Shown: piece after piece, positions 54,558 through 64,000 of the stretch | Position numbering within the stretch: position 1 is the stretch's first letter | Layout: every line of letters begins with the position of its first letter | Notes under the pieces: generated by a model | What the model saw: the letters and a program-made list of their open reading frames with translations, nothing else | Databases searched by the model: none | What the model was told of the DNA's origin: nothing | Source: Irpex lacteus | Lineage: Eukaryota; Basidiomycota; Agaricomycetes; Polyporales; Irpicaceae | DNA: 64,000 nt | Reading direction: 5' to 3' | Assembly: GCA_001986395.2 (NCBI GenBank) | Contig: MQVO02000013.1 | Location: 558,001-622,000 of the forward strand | Position numbers and translations under genes: made by a program

Positions 54558-55535
54558 TTATCTGGCAGCGAAAGTAAGATGTCCACGTACAGTGTCGATA
54601 GCTGCATCGACAGCAGCCGCAAATTCGTTCTGGAACGACAGAATCTCGTTCAATGGGTCTGCAGCAGCAGCAATTCGTCCGCTCAGAGCTTCGAGAAGTT
54701 GCTTGGATAGTGGGGCTTCAAATATGACTTTACTGCTTGGCCGTTTTGCGAGGGCCTCTGAAGCCGTCTTCATATAATAAAACCAGTTCTCTGGTGGATG
54801 CAAGGACACATCTCCCGATATCTGTATTTTTGCCATTGAGTACCCAGTGTATCGGTGTTCCGATAAGAACCATTTCGCAGTCAGCCAAGGGTATTTGGGA
54901 AGAGTGTTTGTTGGACCTGAAGGTGATGCGACCAACGCGGAGGCGAGACTACAAGCTTCACGGTACTCGAGCAAATTGAGATAATCCATCGCAGTAATGT
55001 CAGCCAATTCCGCAATTTTGTTGTGCGCCAGAGGCTGGCCGAGCCACGTTTTTGCAGCTATAGCCATCGCCTCCGTCATGCCTCTTTTGCACGCCACGGC
55101 ATAGGCGCGAATAGGATTAGATTCCGCGACCAGCGCGAGTCGCTTGTTTGCAACCTTCTGTGCATATGGCATCATGTACTTGTGGGACGCTGTCATGGCG
55201 CCAAGCGCATCGTCTAGGTTGTCGAGCGTATGCTGGACTTCGTAAGGAGGATAGTACGGGTGAAGGATGAATGTGAGGACAGAGCTCGTTTCCTCCAAGG
55301 CAATGACCGGTACACCGTCGATCATCTCGTCGCCACATCGGAGAGATGCGTTGGGTGCTGGAGTCGCATATGTAAACAGATCATCGAATACCGACGATGC
55401 CTCCGCCAAGATCCCCTTGCGGACACGAAAATGCACGTTATCCGATGACTGTAGGATCACGTCTGCGGTGGGCTTGTCGAATGGCGCAGGAGCCCATTTG
55501 AGGTCGGTGCTCGAAGAAGGGGGTGTCGCAGACAT
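54558..55535 (-). CDS. BTB/POZ domain protein, copy 2
   Basis: ATG 55535 (MSATPPSSSTDLKWAPAPFDKPTADVILQ), 325 aa without introns. The BTB region is nearly the same as copy 1 up to about residue 100; the C-terminal half has diverged more (SGPTNTLPKYPWLTAKWFLSEHRY in place of a different loop in copy 1). Both end in a helix of the form FAAAVD.AI..VR. This pattern of a conserved BTB half with a relaxed tail is common in expanded fungal BTB families. Confidence 0.82.
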   Translation of the reverse strand: MSATPPSSSTDLKWAPAPFDKPTADVILQSSDNVHFRVRKGILAEASSVFDDLFTYATPAPNASLRCGDEMIDGVPVIALEETSSVLTFILHPYYPPYEVQHTLDNLDDALGAMTASHKYMMPYAQKVANKRLALVAESNPIRAYAVACKRGMTEAMAIAAKTWLGQPLAHNKIAELADITAMDYLNLLEYREACSLASALVASPSGPTNTLPKYPWLTAKWFLSEHRYTGYSMAKIQISGDVSLHPPENWFYYMKTASEALAKRPSSKVIFEAPLSKQLLEALSGRIAAAADPLNEILSFQNEFAAAVDAAIDTVRGHLTFAAR

Positions 55536-55804
55536 GGATAAGTTTCTTTATCCTGTCAAGAATTATCAGTGGTGAAAACGGGTGAAAGGTGTTTCGCAGT
55601 TAGTAATCGAGCAGTACAAGGTGTAAGTAAATATAAAGTCTGTTCCCCAGCAATGGCGATGATCCATGGCTGGCGCCAAATTTGGATCGCACGTGATCGC
55701 GGTTGGACTCGCAGACCGGCGCTTGGCTCTCAAGTTGTTCGTCCCCCTCAACTCAACAAGTCCCGGCAAGTAGAGGACTCGGCGACACCCCCGGAACGTG
55801 TAGG

Positions 55805-57497
55805 ATGGTCGGCACGACGTGCACGATATGTCTCGACGACGTCAAGTCCCCTGTTTCAATACCGTGCGGTCATCTGCACTGCGAGGGCTGTCTCGTGCAG
55901 TATGTTGAACAGAACGACGACGCGACTGAGGCCCCGTGTCCGACGTGCCGTGCACCATTCTGTATCGGTACGTATCGTCCGAATTGTTGAAATCTTTAAC
56001 GAAGATTACTGAGTCGTAGTGCAAAATGTGTAGCGACACCCGATCTTCGGTTTGTACCGCAAAAGTACCACAAATACATTGTCCCCACCGTTCGGCGCGT
56101 CTATCTTTCCCAACCGGCACCTTCGTCTCATCCAGAAAACGTGGCGTATCTCAAATCCGTTATTTCCACACTGGAGGAGCGCACCGAGTCTTTGCATAGC
56201 GCCAACACTTCCTTGCGATCACGAGTGGCCAATCTGGAGAAACGAGTCACAGGGCTGAATCAAGACAAGGAGAGGCTCATGGATCGATGTGAGGGGGGTA
56301 TGGCGAACATTAGAAGACTTGGAGAGAAGGAGAGAGATGCGAGACAGGATAAGGAACGGTTGGAAAAGGAGCTGGAGGTTTTACGGCGCAAGTACGAGTC
56401 CGTGAAGGGCAAGTACAAAACGCTAAAGCATGCGTGAGTGCATTTCTATATTAGTTCGTCACAAACCCCTCATTCGCGTTGCGTTGCCTAGTAAACCTCC
56501 TGCCACACAACCAGTCCCATTCTCCACCTCGTCGAAGCGGACCAGCGCGCAGGCCGCGCTTGACGTAGAACCTAAACCAGGCGAGGCTCCCTCTCCCGGC
56601 TCACGTCTAATTCTTCCCATCCCGAAACGTCCTCGGATGAACTTCAGCGGATGGAAGTCGACCGTTAGCGAAGCACCACAATCCGTCCCTGAAGAAAGTA
56701 CGACCGATGCTAGGGAGACTGAGACTGAACGTGAGGACGAGACTCCTCTGGAGAAGATGGAAGAAGACGATGTACCGCCGTCACACCAGTCCATGTCCTC
56801 GGTATTATTATCGGCTCCTCCCGTGTTTTCACGGGCCATAAGGGAACCCGTTCGACTTTCGAGCGTCCAGCCTGGAAGCCGCCACTCTCCCCGTTTCCCC
56901 TCTACCACCCGCAGGTCGTCCGACGAAGACATCGAAACCGATGAAGACGAGTTGCCCAACCCCTTCATGCGCATCCCGAGACTAGACGTCACGGGCCAGA
57001 ACAACCACACCCAATCAAACCCCATGCCTATGCCCGCCCCCAATCCGAAGAAACCGCAGAAGCTCAAGTCCGGTCTCTCGCGGGTCTTCCAGAGCATGGA
57101 CGTCGACGACAGCGACTACTCTCCCAGCACAAGCACATCCGCCTCCAGCCCCCAACTACCCACCCCCGGGTCCAGCACAACTACCTCACGCCCCACTTCC
57201 TCTAACCCCTTCATGCAAATGAAACCCAGCCGCTCCGGCCTAACCTCCGGAGACCTCTTCTCCCCGCGCCGGCCGACCTCGACGCCAGGCGACGGTTTCG
57301 GCAGCATCAGTTATGCTAATGTTAGTCATAGCTCGCCGATTCGTGGTGTGGGTGTTGGTATGGGGCTGGGACGGCTGGACGAGGATGAGGAGGAGGAGGA
57401 TGAGAGGGATGCGAGGAGCTTGAGGAGTTATGTGTTTAGGGGGAGGAAGGTGAATGGGATGCTTGATCCGTCTGTTTGGAATAAAGCCAAGGTATGA
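55805..57497 (+). CDS. RING-finger/coiled-coil protein with long disordered tail
   Basis: Exons 55805-55967, 56034-56433, 56492-57497. N-terminal C3HC4 RING: CTICLDDV..IPCGHLHCEGC..CPTCRAPF. A coiled coil follows (YLKSVISTLEERTESLHSAN.., then ..RVANLEKRVTGLNQDKERL and heptads through KHA). About 335 residues of Ser/Pro/acidic disorder come next, with a conserved-looking end SLRSYVFRGRKVNGMLDPSVWNKAKV. The RING type, position and coiled coil match the genes at 38336 and 48880, although here the RING lies on one exon. A role in ubiquitin transfer is inferred. The last exon may continue past 57494 if AAG/GTATGA is used as a donor. Confidence 0.85.
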
Positions 57498-58513
57498 GCG
57501 GAAAGTTTATTCCTTTCACATCATCCGATTCCACTTTGTGCTATGCTATGCTATCATCATAACCGTATGTGATCTGTCCAAGGCTCGGAAGTTTTTTCCG
57601 TTAAGCTTCTCGGTGTCACATATTCTATTGCTATCAATCCAAAGCTAGTACATACATACATACAACGTTCTTTTTCCTTTCACGAATTTTCGTTAATACT
57701 TATTCTCGATGTACATGTTTTTCACTCGTTGCTGTCATGGTCGCTTGTTTCTTTTTCTTTAGTTTCTCTGTGGATATGCCAGAAGTTTTGTAGTCACGCT
57801 GCGGTTTTTGCTGCTCGTATATGCGTGTTCGTAATGGTAATTCGTCTTCATCTTGTGCGAGTGTGCTACTAGGACACGGGCGGCTTCAGGCTCCGAGCTT
57901 TCGAGCTTCAGGAACCGCTCGAGAAAGGTACGATAGAAGACCCCGATTTGCCTCCGCGAACCTGAGAAGACGCATAACGTCAGATGAGGGCGTCAACAGT
58001 GTTACACAACTCGCCTATCACTGGCAGTAAGCACGAAGTAGTGATTGTCATTTTCGGAGGCACTCTATGCCACCTACTAGTATGCCACACCAAGTTGAAC
58101 GAGTAGTTCGCAGGTGGTCTGTAGTGGGAATATGCGACGGGCTTAGAGATATGTAACAGAAGTGATAAGTATGTGACATTATGAGTAGCATCCGAAAAAG
58201 AAAGAAACCGAGAAAGACATTGAGACTTGTACTAGTAATAAGTCGTAGAGTACAAGTAGTAGAGTTGACTGTAACATGATGTAAATGAGACTGGGAATTA
58301 CAGAACCAAACAACTCCTTCTCCCATTATTTCCAAACCAACTCAGATGTGAATATTATTCGCCGACGTCGACGTAGAATCAACGACTCTGGGATAGACAG
58401 TCGCAATTCATACGGACTGGCATGCCTTTTAGAAGCGGGGAGGTGGCCCATCGCTGAGAAAGAGCCAAGAGCGAACATGATTAGCTAGCTACACAGACCG
58501 TGGAACAAACTAC
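57498..58513. other. Intergenic, no gene seen
   Basis: 3' flank of the RING gene and downstream sequence. Frames are short. A T-rich stretch around 57660-57760 probably belongs to the 3' UTR. Confidence 0.6.
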
Positions 58514-58735
58514 TCACTGAGCACCTCTGATCCTGCAGTTCTCCATGCACGGATAAGCCGCTTTGACGGTATCCCGATTCCATGCTGTCGGTTTGTCACA
58601 GTGACGAGGGGACGGCAGACCGGGTGTGCGGTCTGCTTCGATGCAGCGCCGCTCGTGGGGGCAGGGGTATGTGGCTATGCCGTGGTAGAGTGCGCCGCAG
58701 GTGTATTCGACTTTGATGTATTCGATGAGGCACAT
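58514..58735 (-). CDS. Small cysteine-rich protein, 73 aa
   Basis: ATG 58735 gives MCLIEYIKVEYTCGALYHGIA.., with seven Cys (residues 2, 13-14, 26, 31, 47, 64, 68 approximately) and a CPHERRC motif. No signal peptide is seen, so the cysteines may bind metal rather than form disulphides. The frame extends upstream to 58876 with another ATG, but the compact Cys pattern starts at 58735. It resembles small intracellular Cys/His-rich proteins common in fungi, whose function is unknown. Whether an intron lies near the end is not known. Confidence 0.5.
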   Translation of the reverse strand: MCLIEYIKVEYTCGALYHGIATYPCPHERRCIEADRTPGLPSPRHCDKPTAWNRDTVKAAYPCMENCRIRGAQ

Positions 58736-61700
58736 GTTAAGGCGAAGTCGAATGCAAGGAAGGTAAGTCGAGGGTGACTTGGATGGGTGGGATATGGGAT
58801 GTCGATGAACAGTTGGAAACTGCAGAGTTGACTGACGTTCAGTCTCTGCCCTCCAAGTATTTATACCTATCCGCAAGACCCTGCACGTGCCTTAGCTATG
58901 TTGACTTGTCGCATTCTGCAATCACATCCCCTCATAGCCAGACATGATGCACGCACCGACGCGTGTACCGATGCGTTCTGTCTGATGAATATCTGAAAGT
59001 ACTCGTCAGCAAAGGGTCTAGATTTGATAGAAATAAAATTTACCGTGACAACGATAAGATATCCTTTGTGCTATGTTGTGATGTCAGCTTTAATTTTATG
59101 AAGCGCTTGTGACCTGGACGATTGCGTCCAATGGCGGCCTGCCAGCGCTGTGGTATTTTGTGATATGTCTTAAAGGCCAGAGATGGCTTATCAAGAAAAT
59201 TTAGGCCCGCATGTACTACGATATTCGCAGCTAGAGATATAAATTTATTGCCACGCTTGATCAAATCAAATGAGATATTGCTTACACTTGCATAAGTCCT
59301 TTTTGCACCGTCACTTATCTTGGTCCAAAGGTCTCGGCCAGGTGGCGGAAACGTCCGCAGGGTTTGCGGAGCAAAATCCAACTTTCAACGTTATAACATA
59401 TCTTGCATACGTTGGATGACGTGCCGCAGCCGTTGCTGAGATCCAGACGATACTTGAGCGAACTTGAAGCGATAAAAGCCCAGAGCTGATGCTGCCAACG
59501 CCCCTGAGACTATATTAGGCGGCCAGTCGTTCAGCGCGTCGGCATGCCCTGCACTTTGTTAACTCGATCGCACACCAATTCAATCTTCAACTCCCAACGT
59601 GTACCGGATGATTTTCCCTACGTCACCGATATGCTATGCGCGTCACTAACACGCAGCAGAATGCGAAACGTCAACGAGGCAGGAAATTATCACCGGAACG
59701 TAGGAATACGTACCGATCGTAAAGTGTCTTTTGTGAGCCTAACAACGGGCCAGATAACCACTGCGCTGCTAGCATTCGGCCTGTACGCCTTATCAATCTT
59801 TCACCCTTGGATGGTACCTCGATATCTGCAGTACCAGACATCTCTGAGTGGGCACGAGTCCACGCCACGACTAGCCATCCCGAACCTGATGTTCTTACGC
59901 CCACTGGCATCAGCGGCCAACATCAATTTGGCCTCGGCGCCACTGAAAGGCCTAATTATCCTCACCCTGTAGAGCAGAATGGCCCATCATCAGGGTCATG
60001 AGAAATCATTGTCACGGCCTCCTAGGAGTGGCTCTATAGACCAGAATGGCCGATCACAATAAGTAGGCCATTTGGGCCTGTGACTCAGAAACTCCCGACG
60101 TTCCGAGTAAGGACATCGGTAGAGCTATAACATTCGAGTAATTTATTGTCAGCATAGCCTACTTATTATTCATCGACTCGGGGCAGGAACTGCCAGTACC
60201 AGTTTCGTCAAGCATGTATTGGACCTATGCTGGAACTGTGGGATGGTCACCATATGAGCGGTGAATATTCCAGCTCGTAGATACAGTATTTGTTCTACTC
60301 ACTCATATTGAGTATTGATTGCACGATCACTGTGATAGTTTACAACTTGAAGAGAAATGTCCTTCGAAGTTCGAACGACTCGGAAGACACCGGGCCAGCG
60401 TTCGCACGCCACAAAGCTGCTACTAGCGCTCAGCCGTAGGACCGGTACCTTCGCGTTTGCTTTGAACTGCCACGACGTGCCATTTCGACGCTGGCCATTA
60501 TTGAATAAGATCCATAGTACGTTCCCAATATTCTCAGGCTCGCCTGCATTTTGGACGATATAGCTTACAATTCTAGAGATTACCAGCTTTTTCTCCCAGA
60601 GTTCTCGTCTTGTGGGCTCCCGCTATTTATCCTCCAAGTTGAAGTATGCGCACTCACACATAAGCAGTACTTGAATACTCTTTGATCGCGTTCTATACAG
60701 TGAGTAATTCTTAGACCGATCACCGCGTGTCGTGGATAGCTCTGTGTGAACCTGATACACCGCGCTGAAAACTGCAGCATACTAACCGGGCGTAGGCTGC
60801 ATGTAATCTATCTTGAATGCTTCCATTTTTACTCTGACTGATGTAAGTCTCTCCACAGCTTTTCTGGCCAGTTTCACGCTGTACCATGCGATGAAGATTC
60901 TTCATGATGTGAAGATACACCTCTGAGGCTATGGTATCCAATGGGCGCATGCACGTTCGTCGTGACGCAGCGCTCCGAAACTCTTAAGATTCATCTTCTC
61001 TATGATGGCGACCACGGTAATAAATTCGGTAAGCACTTTCTCTCTTGCATACTTGGGTCAATATAGTAATTCATTGCGTTTAACATCCTCGTAACGTTAG
61101 ACGGTCGCTATTATAGCAAAGGACTCTACACAATTCAATCAGAACACTCGCGGTATGAGTCGTCAACTTGAGGATGTCATGTTTCATCTAACTCTATCAG
61201 GTTGATGATAGCTTTAATAGTTGCGAGATTTCGCTATTGATTTCACCGGCCTTTGTGGCGCACGGACCATTACCGCGCAAAGACATGAAGAGCTGTGTGT
61301 TTCCATCGGTAAGTTTATATGTTAGTCCATAGCATTTATCTGGGTATGACTTCGAGTTATCGACCTTAGCAATTCTACAGAAGAAGCTAGTACTGCTAAT
61401 TATCGTGCAGCTGTTTCTGCTCGATCACACCAGCTCCGCGCACACGAGGCACAGTATATCACCAGCTACGGTGCTGGGTTCAACGCTGGTGGAGCAGTTG
61501 ACAGAAGATGAACATCTCTGGTCACACTGTCGTACTTGCGTTGACGAATGAACCGACGCACGTTCCTCCACGTAAAGTTCAAGCACTCGAAAATACAGTT
61601 CCCGATCTAACTTTGCTTAACTTTGCTGGTTCGTATCGTAAGGAGAAGCACTTTCAGCGACTCTAATCAGGCAGGTAGACTTGTGTTATGTACTCACGAT

Positions 61701-62006
61701 GACTTCTTATGGCAAGCTGCAACACCACAGCCAATACTACAACGCACGTTCGTTGACTCGGACTTAATGAAGTTTAGGATTCACGAGCGAGGACAGAAGA
61801 TGGCTCCTCTCAACAAGATGCGAGCAGATCTTTTCACGCGGCCAGGATAAGCTACGTGTACTGCCGCCAGGAGGGTATCAAGCGTTCCGCTCAATCCAAG
61901 CTGCTTCAAGCTTCAAGTGGAACCCTGAATTACACCGATATCCTTATAATGACTGCGTGTGAGTACCCTCATCTACAATTCCCTTCTCTGTCTGACTGTC
62001 CCCGCG
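58736..62006. other. Gene-poor 3.3 kb with unsupported frames
   Basis: Frames at 59040-59381 (-) lack an ATG, and 59544-59972 (+) has a hydrophobic stretch but no family. Between 61003 and 61950 several stretches look weakly coding (for example around 61390-61520 and 61855-61960), yet the candidate introns do not keep frame. This may be a decayed gene. Confidence 0.4.
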
Positions 62007-63554
62007 ATGTCTAGCAAGGCTATTACAGCAGCGACAACGCAGTATGTCACCCTGCCGTTTTTATTGTCCACAGTAAACCTAGCTAATACAACTACGGTCA
62101 AGCTTTATCCAATTTCGCATTCAATACGCTAGCATCGGTAACTTGAGTCGTGTTGGATATTTTTTAGTTATATCTCAAAGACGTTCTCCCGCAGCGTTAT
62201 TATACTGGGACTACAGCTTGACTTTCCCCAACGAGGTCAGGTACATATGGACTCGCAAGTCCACACGGCGTCTGTCCTCCGGTCTCTACATCCTCTGTCG
62301 CTACGCTCTCATTGCCAACGTCCTTTACCTGCTCGCCATCTCTGGCCGGCTGGGATCCAGCTGTAACACATGGTACAAGTTCATCGGAGGTATCAGCGTG
62401 GTGGCTAGGGCGGCTGTCCTCAGTAAGTGGAACGCTCTGTCAACTCCAAGCATGATGCATGAGCTTTACCTCGCCCAATACGAACAGCTGTGTTTACGAT
62501 GCGGACCTACGCAATGTGGTCCCGAAACAAATACGTCCTTGGCGTGTTGGGAGCCCTGGCGGTTACATGCGTCGTCCTTGACTGCGTAAGCACGCTCAGC
62601 CTTTACTAACAATGTCGATGGCATCGCAGTATCAACTCACATCATGATATCGCCTTCTAGCTTCACGTGCCTGGACTGCGATGTCAAGGATCCTTGAGTA
62701 TCCAAATGTGTGTGCTCACACTCCGATTATCCTTGCCAGACGGCCTTGAATATCTAACTGACAATGTGTAATTGACTTCAGCGCGAATACACTTCTATCG
62801 ATACTCATGTGTGTGTTCGAGTTTTTCTCGACGGCCCTTACCACCTTCCGGTGTATCCAAGCGGTGAAGGAGGCGGGTTCTATCCAATCGCAGAAACGCA
62901 CGCTCACTGTTTTGATACTCGAGCAAGGTGCGTGAGAGAATGCTTACAGATACTATGCCCGTACTTAGTCGTTGTATTCCTTTGTCAGGTGTTCTTTATT
63001 TTGGGTATGTCTTCTTCACGACTCTGGATGTGCTAGTGAGGTCTTACGGTCAAAATATCAGGCTTGTCACTTCAATCACCATAGCGGCCGTTATTCTCAA
63101 CTTCGTGAGTTGGCCAGGATTTCCATCATGACGTAGAACTTTGCTGACACTTGACCGGTCGTAGCGTGCACCTAGTGGATTCTTCCAACGCCTCCTAAAT
63201 GCGTTAATCCTCCCACTCTCCGGTCTCCTCACAGCACGTTTCCTTCTGCATCTCCGCGCATGGGATAGTAAAACCACAGTGAGCTCCACCGCAGGTACCA
63301 CGGGTCCGAGCACTGGCACAACGTCAGCTGCCGACGACGTGGTCTTCGCGTCTCAAACGACAACTCGGTCTATTTTGAGCGAGTTTGGAGACGATCCTGT
63401 TGTGTTCGCGCGGAGCCACGGGTCATCGACGCAGGATGAGAGGTTGAACGGGGACGACGAGGCGAAGCAGGGGATTTCGATGGAAGAGATTCCGAGTGGC
63501 AGTGATCGTGGTGAACAGCATTCTGGGGAAGAGCATGCTAGTAGAGACGCGTGA
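62007..63554 (+). CDS. DUF6533-type seven-helix membrane protein
   Basis: Exons 62007-62041, 62103-62137, 62195-62422, 62488-62585, then exons starting near 62661 and 62782 and two more, ending at TGA 63552-63554. The N-terminal signature IQYASIALLYWDYSLTFPNEVRYIW matches the domain found at the start of many agaricomycete multi-pass membrane proteins. Further helices include LYILCRYALIANVLYLLA, YVLGVLGALAVTCVVLDC, LLSILMCVFEFFSTALTTF, VLYFGYVFFTTLDVLV, LVTSITIAAVILNF and ALILPLSGLLTARFLLHL. The tail of about 90 residues is Ser/Thr/Asp rich and probably cytosolic. Function unknown; a receptor-like or sensor role is only a guess. Confidence 0.85.
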
Positions 63555-63797
63555 CTATGAAGGTTCCTTGAAATTATTTATTGAGCCTGAGCCTGAACCA
63601 AATATATGTCGATATGTATAAGTAGTGCTATGAATACCAATGAAATTTCATGATTGGTGCCGGCAGTCTATTCGACTGCCAGAGCATGTAACAATCACAA
63701 ACTAGCCCCAAACCAATCATTCCAGTCTCAAACGGAATAACATGCCGTCCAACGTACACAAAACCCTCACTCATCTTCACTCGGGCCACTCTACCCT

Positions 63798-63947
63798 CTA
63801 TTGCGAAGCAGCAATCTTAAGCGCACCCGCATTATTGATAACAGTAAACGTCGGACCACCCCACGAACTCGTACTCTTCGTCCCTTCAGGAAGGCACGCC
63901 GTGCCCAGAGCTCCTGCGATGCGGATCGCTTTGCCTAGCGTTTTCAC
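63798..63947 (-). CDS. 3' exon of a gene leaving the window
   Basis: A CGACAG acceptor at 63953-63948 opens a frame, VKTLGKAIRIAGALGTACLPEGTKSTSSWGGP.., that ends with TAG at 63800-63798. The phase and context suggest a real last exon with the rest of the gene to the right. The family was not recognised. Confidence 0.5.
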   Translation of the reverse strand: MKTLGKAIRIAGALGTACLPEGTKSTSSWGGPTFTVINNAGALKIAASQ

Positions 63948-64000
63948 CTGTCGAGCATAAGTAAGTCGAGTGAGAACTAAGAGTGCAGAAGGGCAGTGGT

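Noticed and set aside
59040..59381. 113-codon frame (-)
   Set aside because: Begins with TTG and contains no internal ATG; no recognisable domain.
59544..59998. Plus-strand frames with a hydrophobic stretch or disordered end
   Set aside because: Two overlapping frames compete and neither shows a family or splice sites that would join them.

Overview
The window is nuclear DNA of a filamentous basidiomycete, most likely an agaricomycete. The coding genes are cut by many short introns (about 50-75 nt, mostly GT..AG). They include families that expand in mushrooms (F-box-like, BTB/POZ, RING plus coiled-coil, DUF6533-type membrane proteins), and there is a chromodomain-bearing Ty3/gypsy retrotransposon. 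No rRNA, tRNA or CRISPR structure was seen.

Layout. 1-10833: a gene with a microbial-type PARG (TIGR02452-like) domain is split by a complete chromovirus at 416-10452, inserted antisense. The element has two LTRs of 246 bp that look identical base for base, and it sits between CCCCC target-site duplications. It carries Gag-protease, then RT-RNase H-integrase-chromodomain in the same frame after a single UGA followed by CUA, then two extra 3' ORFs of unknown function that overlap by 10 nt. 11194-16950: Notchless/Rsa4 and a FAD monooxygenase. 17525-25548: a mitochondrial EngB-type GTPase divergent from the catalytic subunit of DNA polymerase alpha, then a flavin-reductase-like gene. 26418-31765: a HIRIP3-like histone chaperone divergent from RNase H2 subunit C, then a GPI-anchored Ser/Thr-rich wall protein. 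32807-41135: a GH35 beta-galactosidase, a RING protein and VPS25.

41388-50471 is a young gene-family array. It holds four full F-box-like paralogues (two forward, two reverse), one 3' remnant, and a RING gene that is divergent from the last reverse paralogue. Two decayed copies of that RING gene's first exon lie beside the other reverse paralogues. The duplicated unit was therefore the F-box/RING head-to-head pair, and only one RING copy survived. 50710-63947: nitronate monooxygenase, two tandem BTB genes, a third RING-coiled-coil gene, a small Cys-rich protein, a DUF6533-type seven-helix membrane protein and the 3' exon of a gene that runs off the window.

Functional links. POL1 and RNase H2C both act in replication, and HIRIP3-like proteins handle histones. 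The two divergent promoters serving these genes contain ACGCGT (MluI cell-cycle box) motifs, which suggests shared G1/S control. Best leads: the candidate UGA-CUA readthrough and accessory ORFs of the young chromovirus, and the F-box/RING duplication array with its conserved Cys/His cluster.
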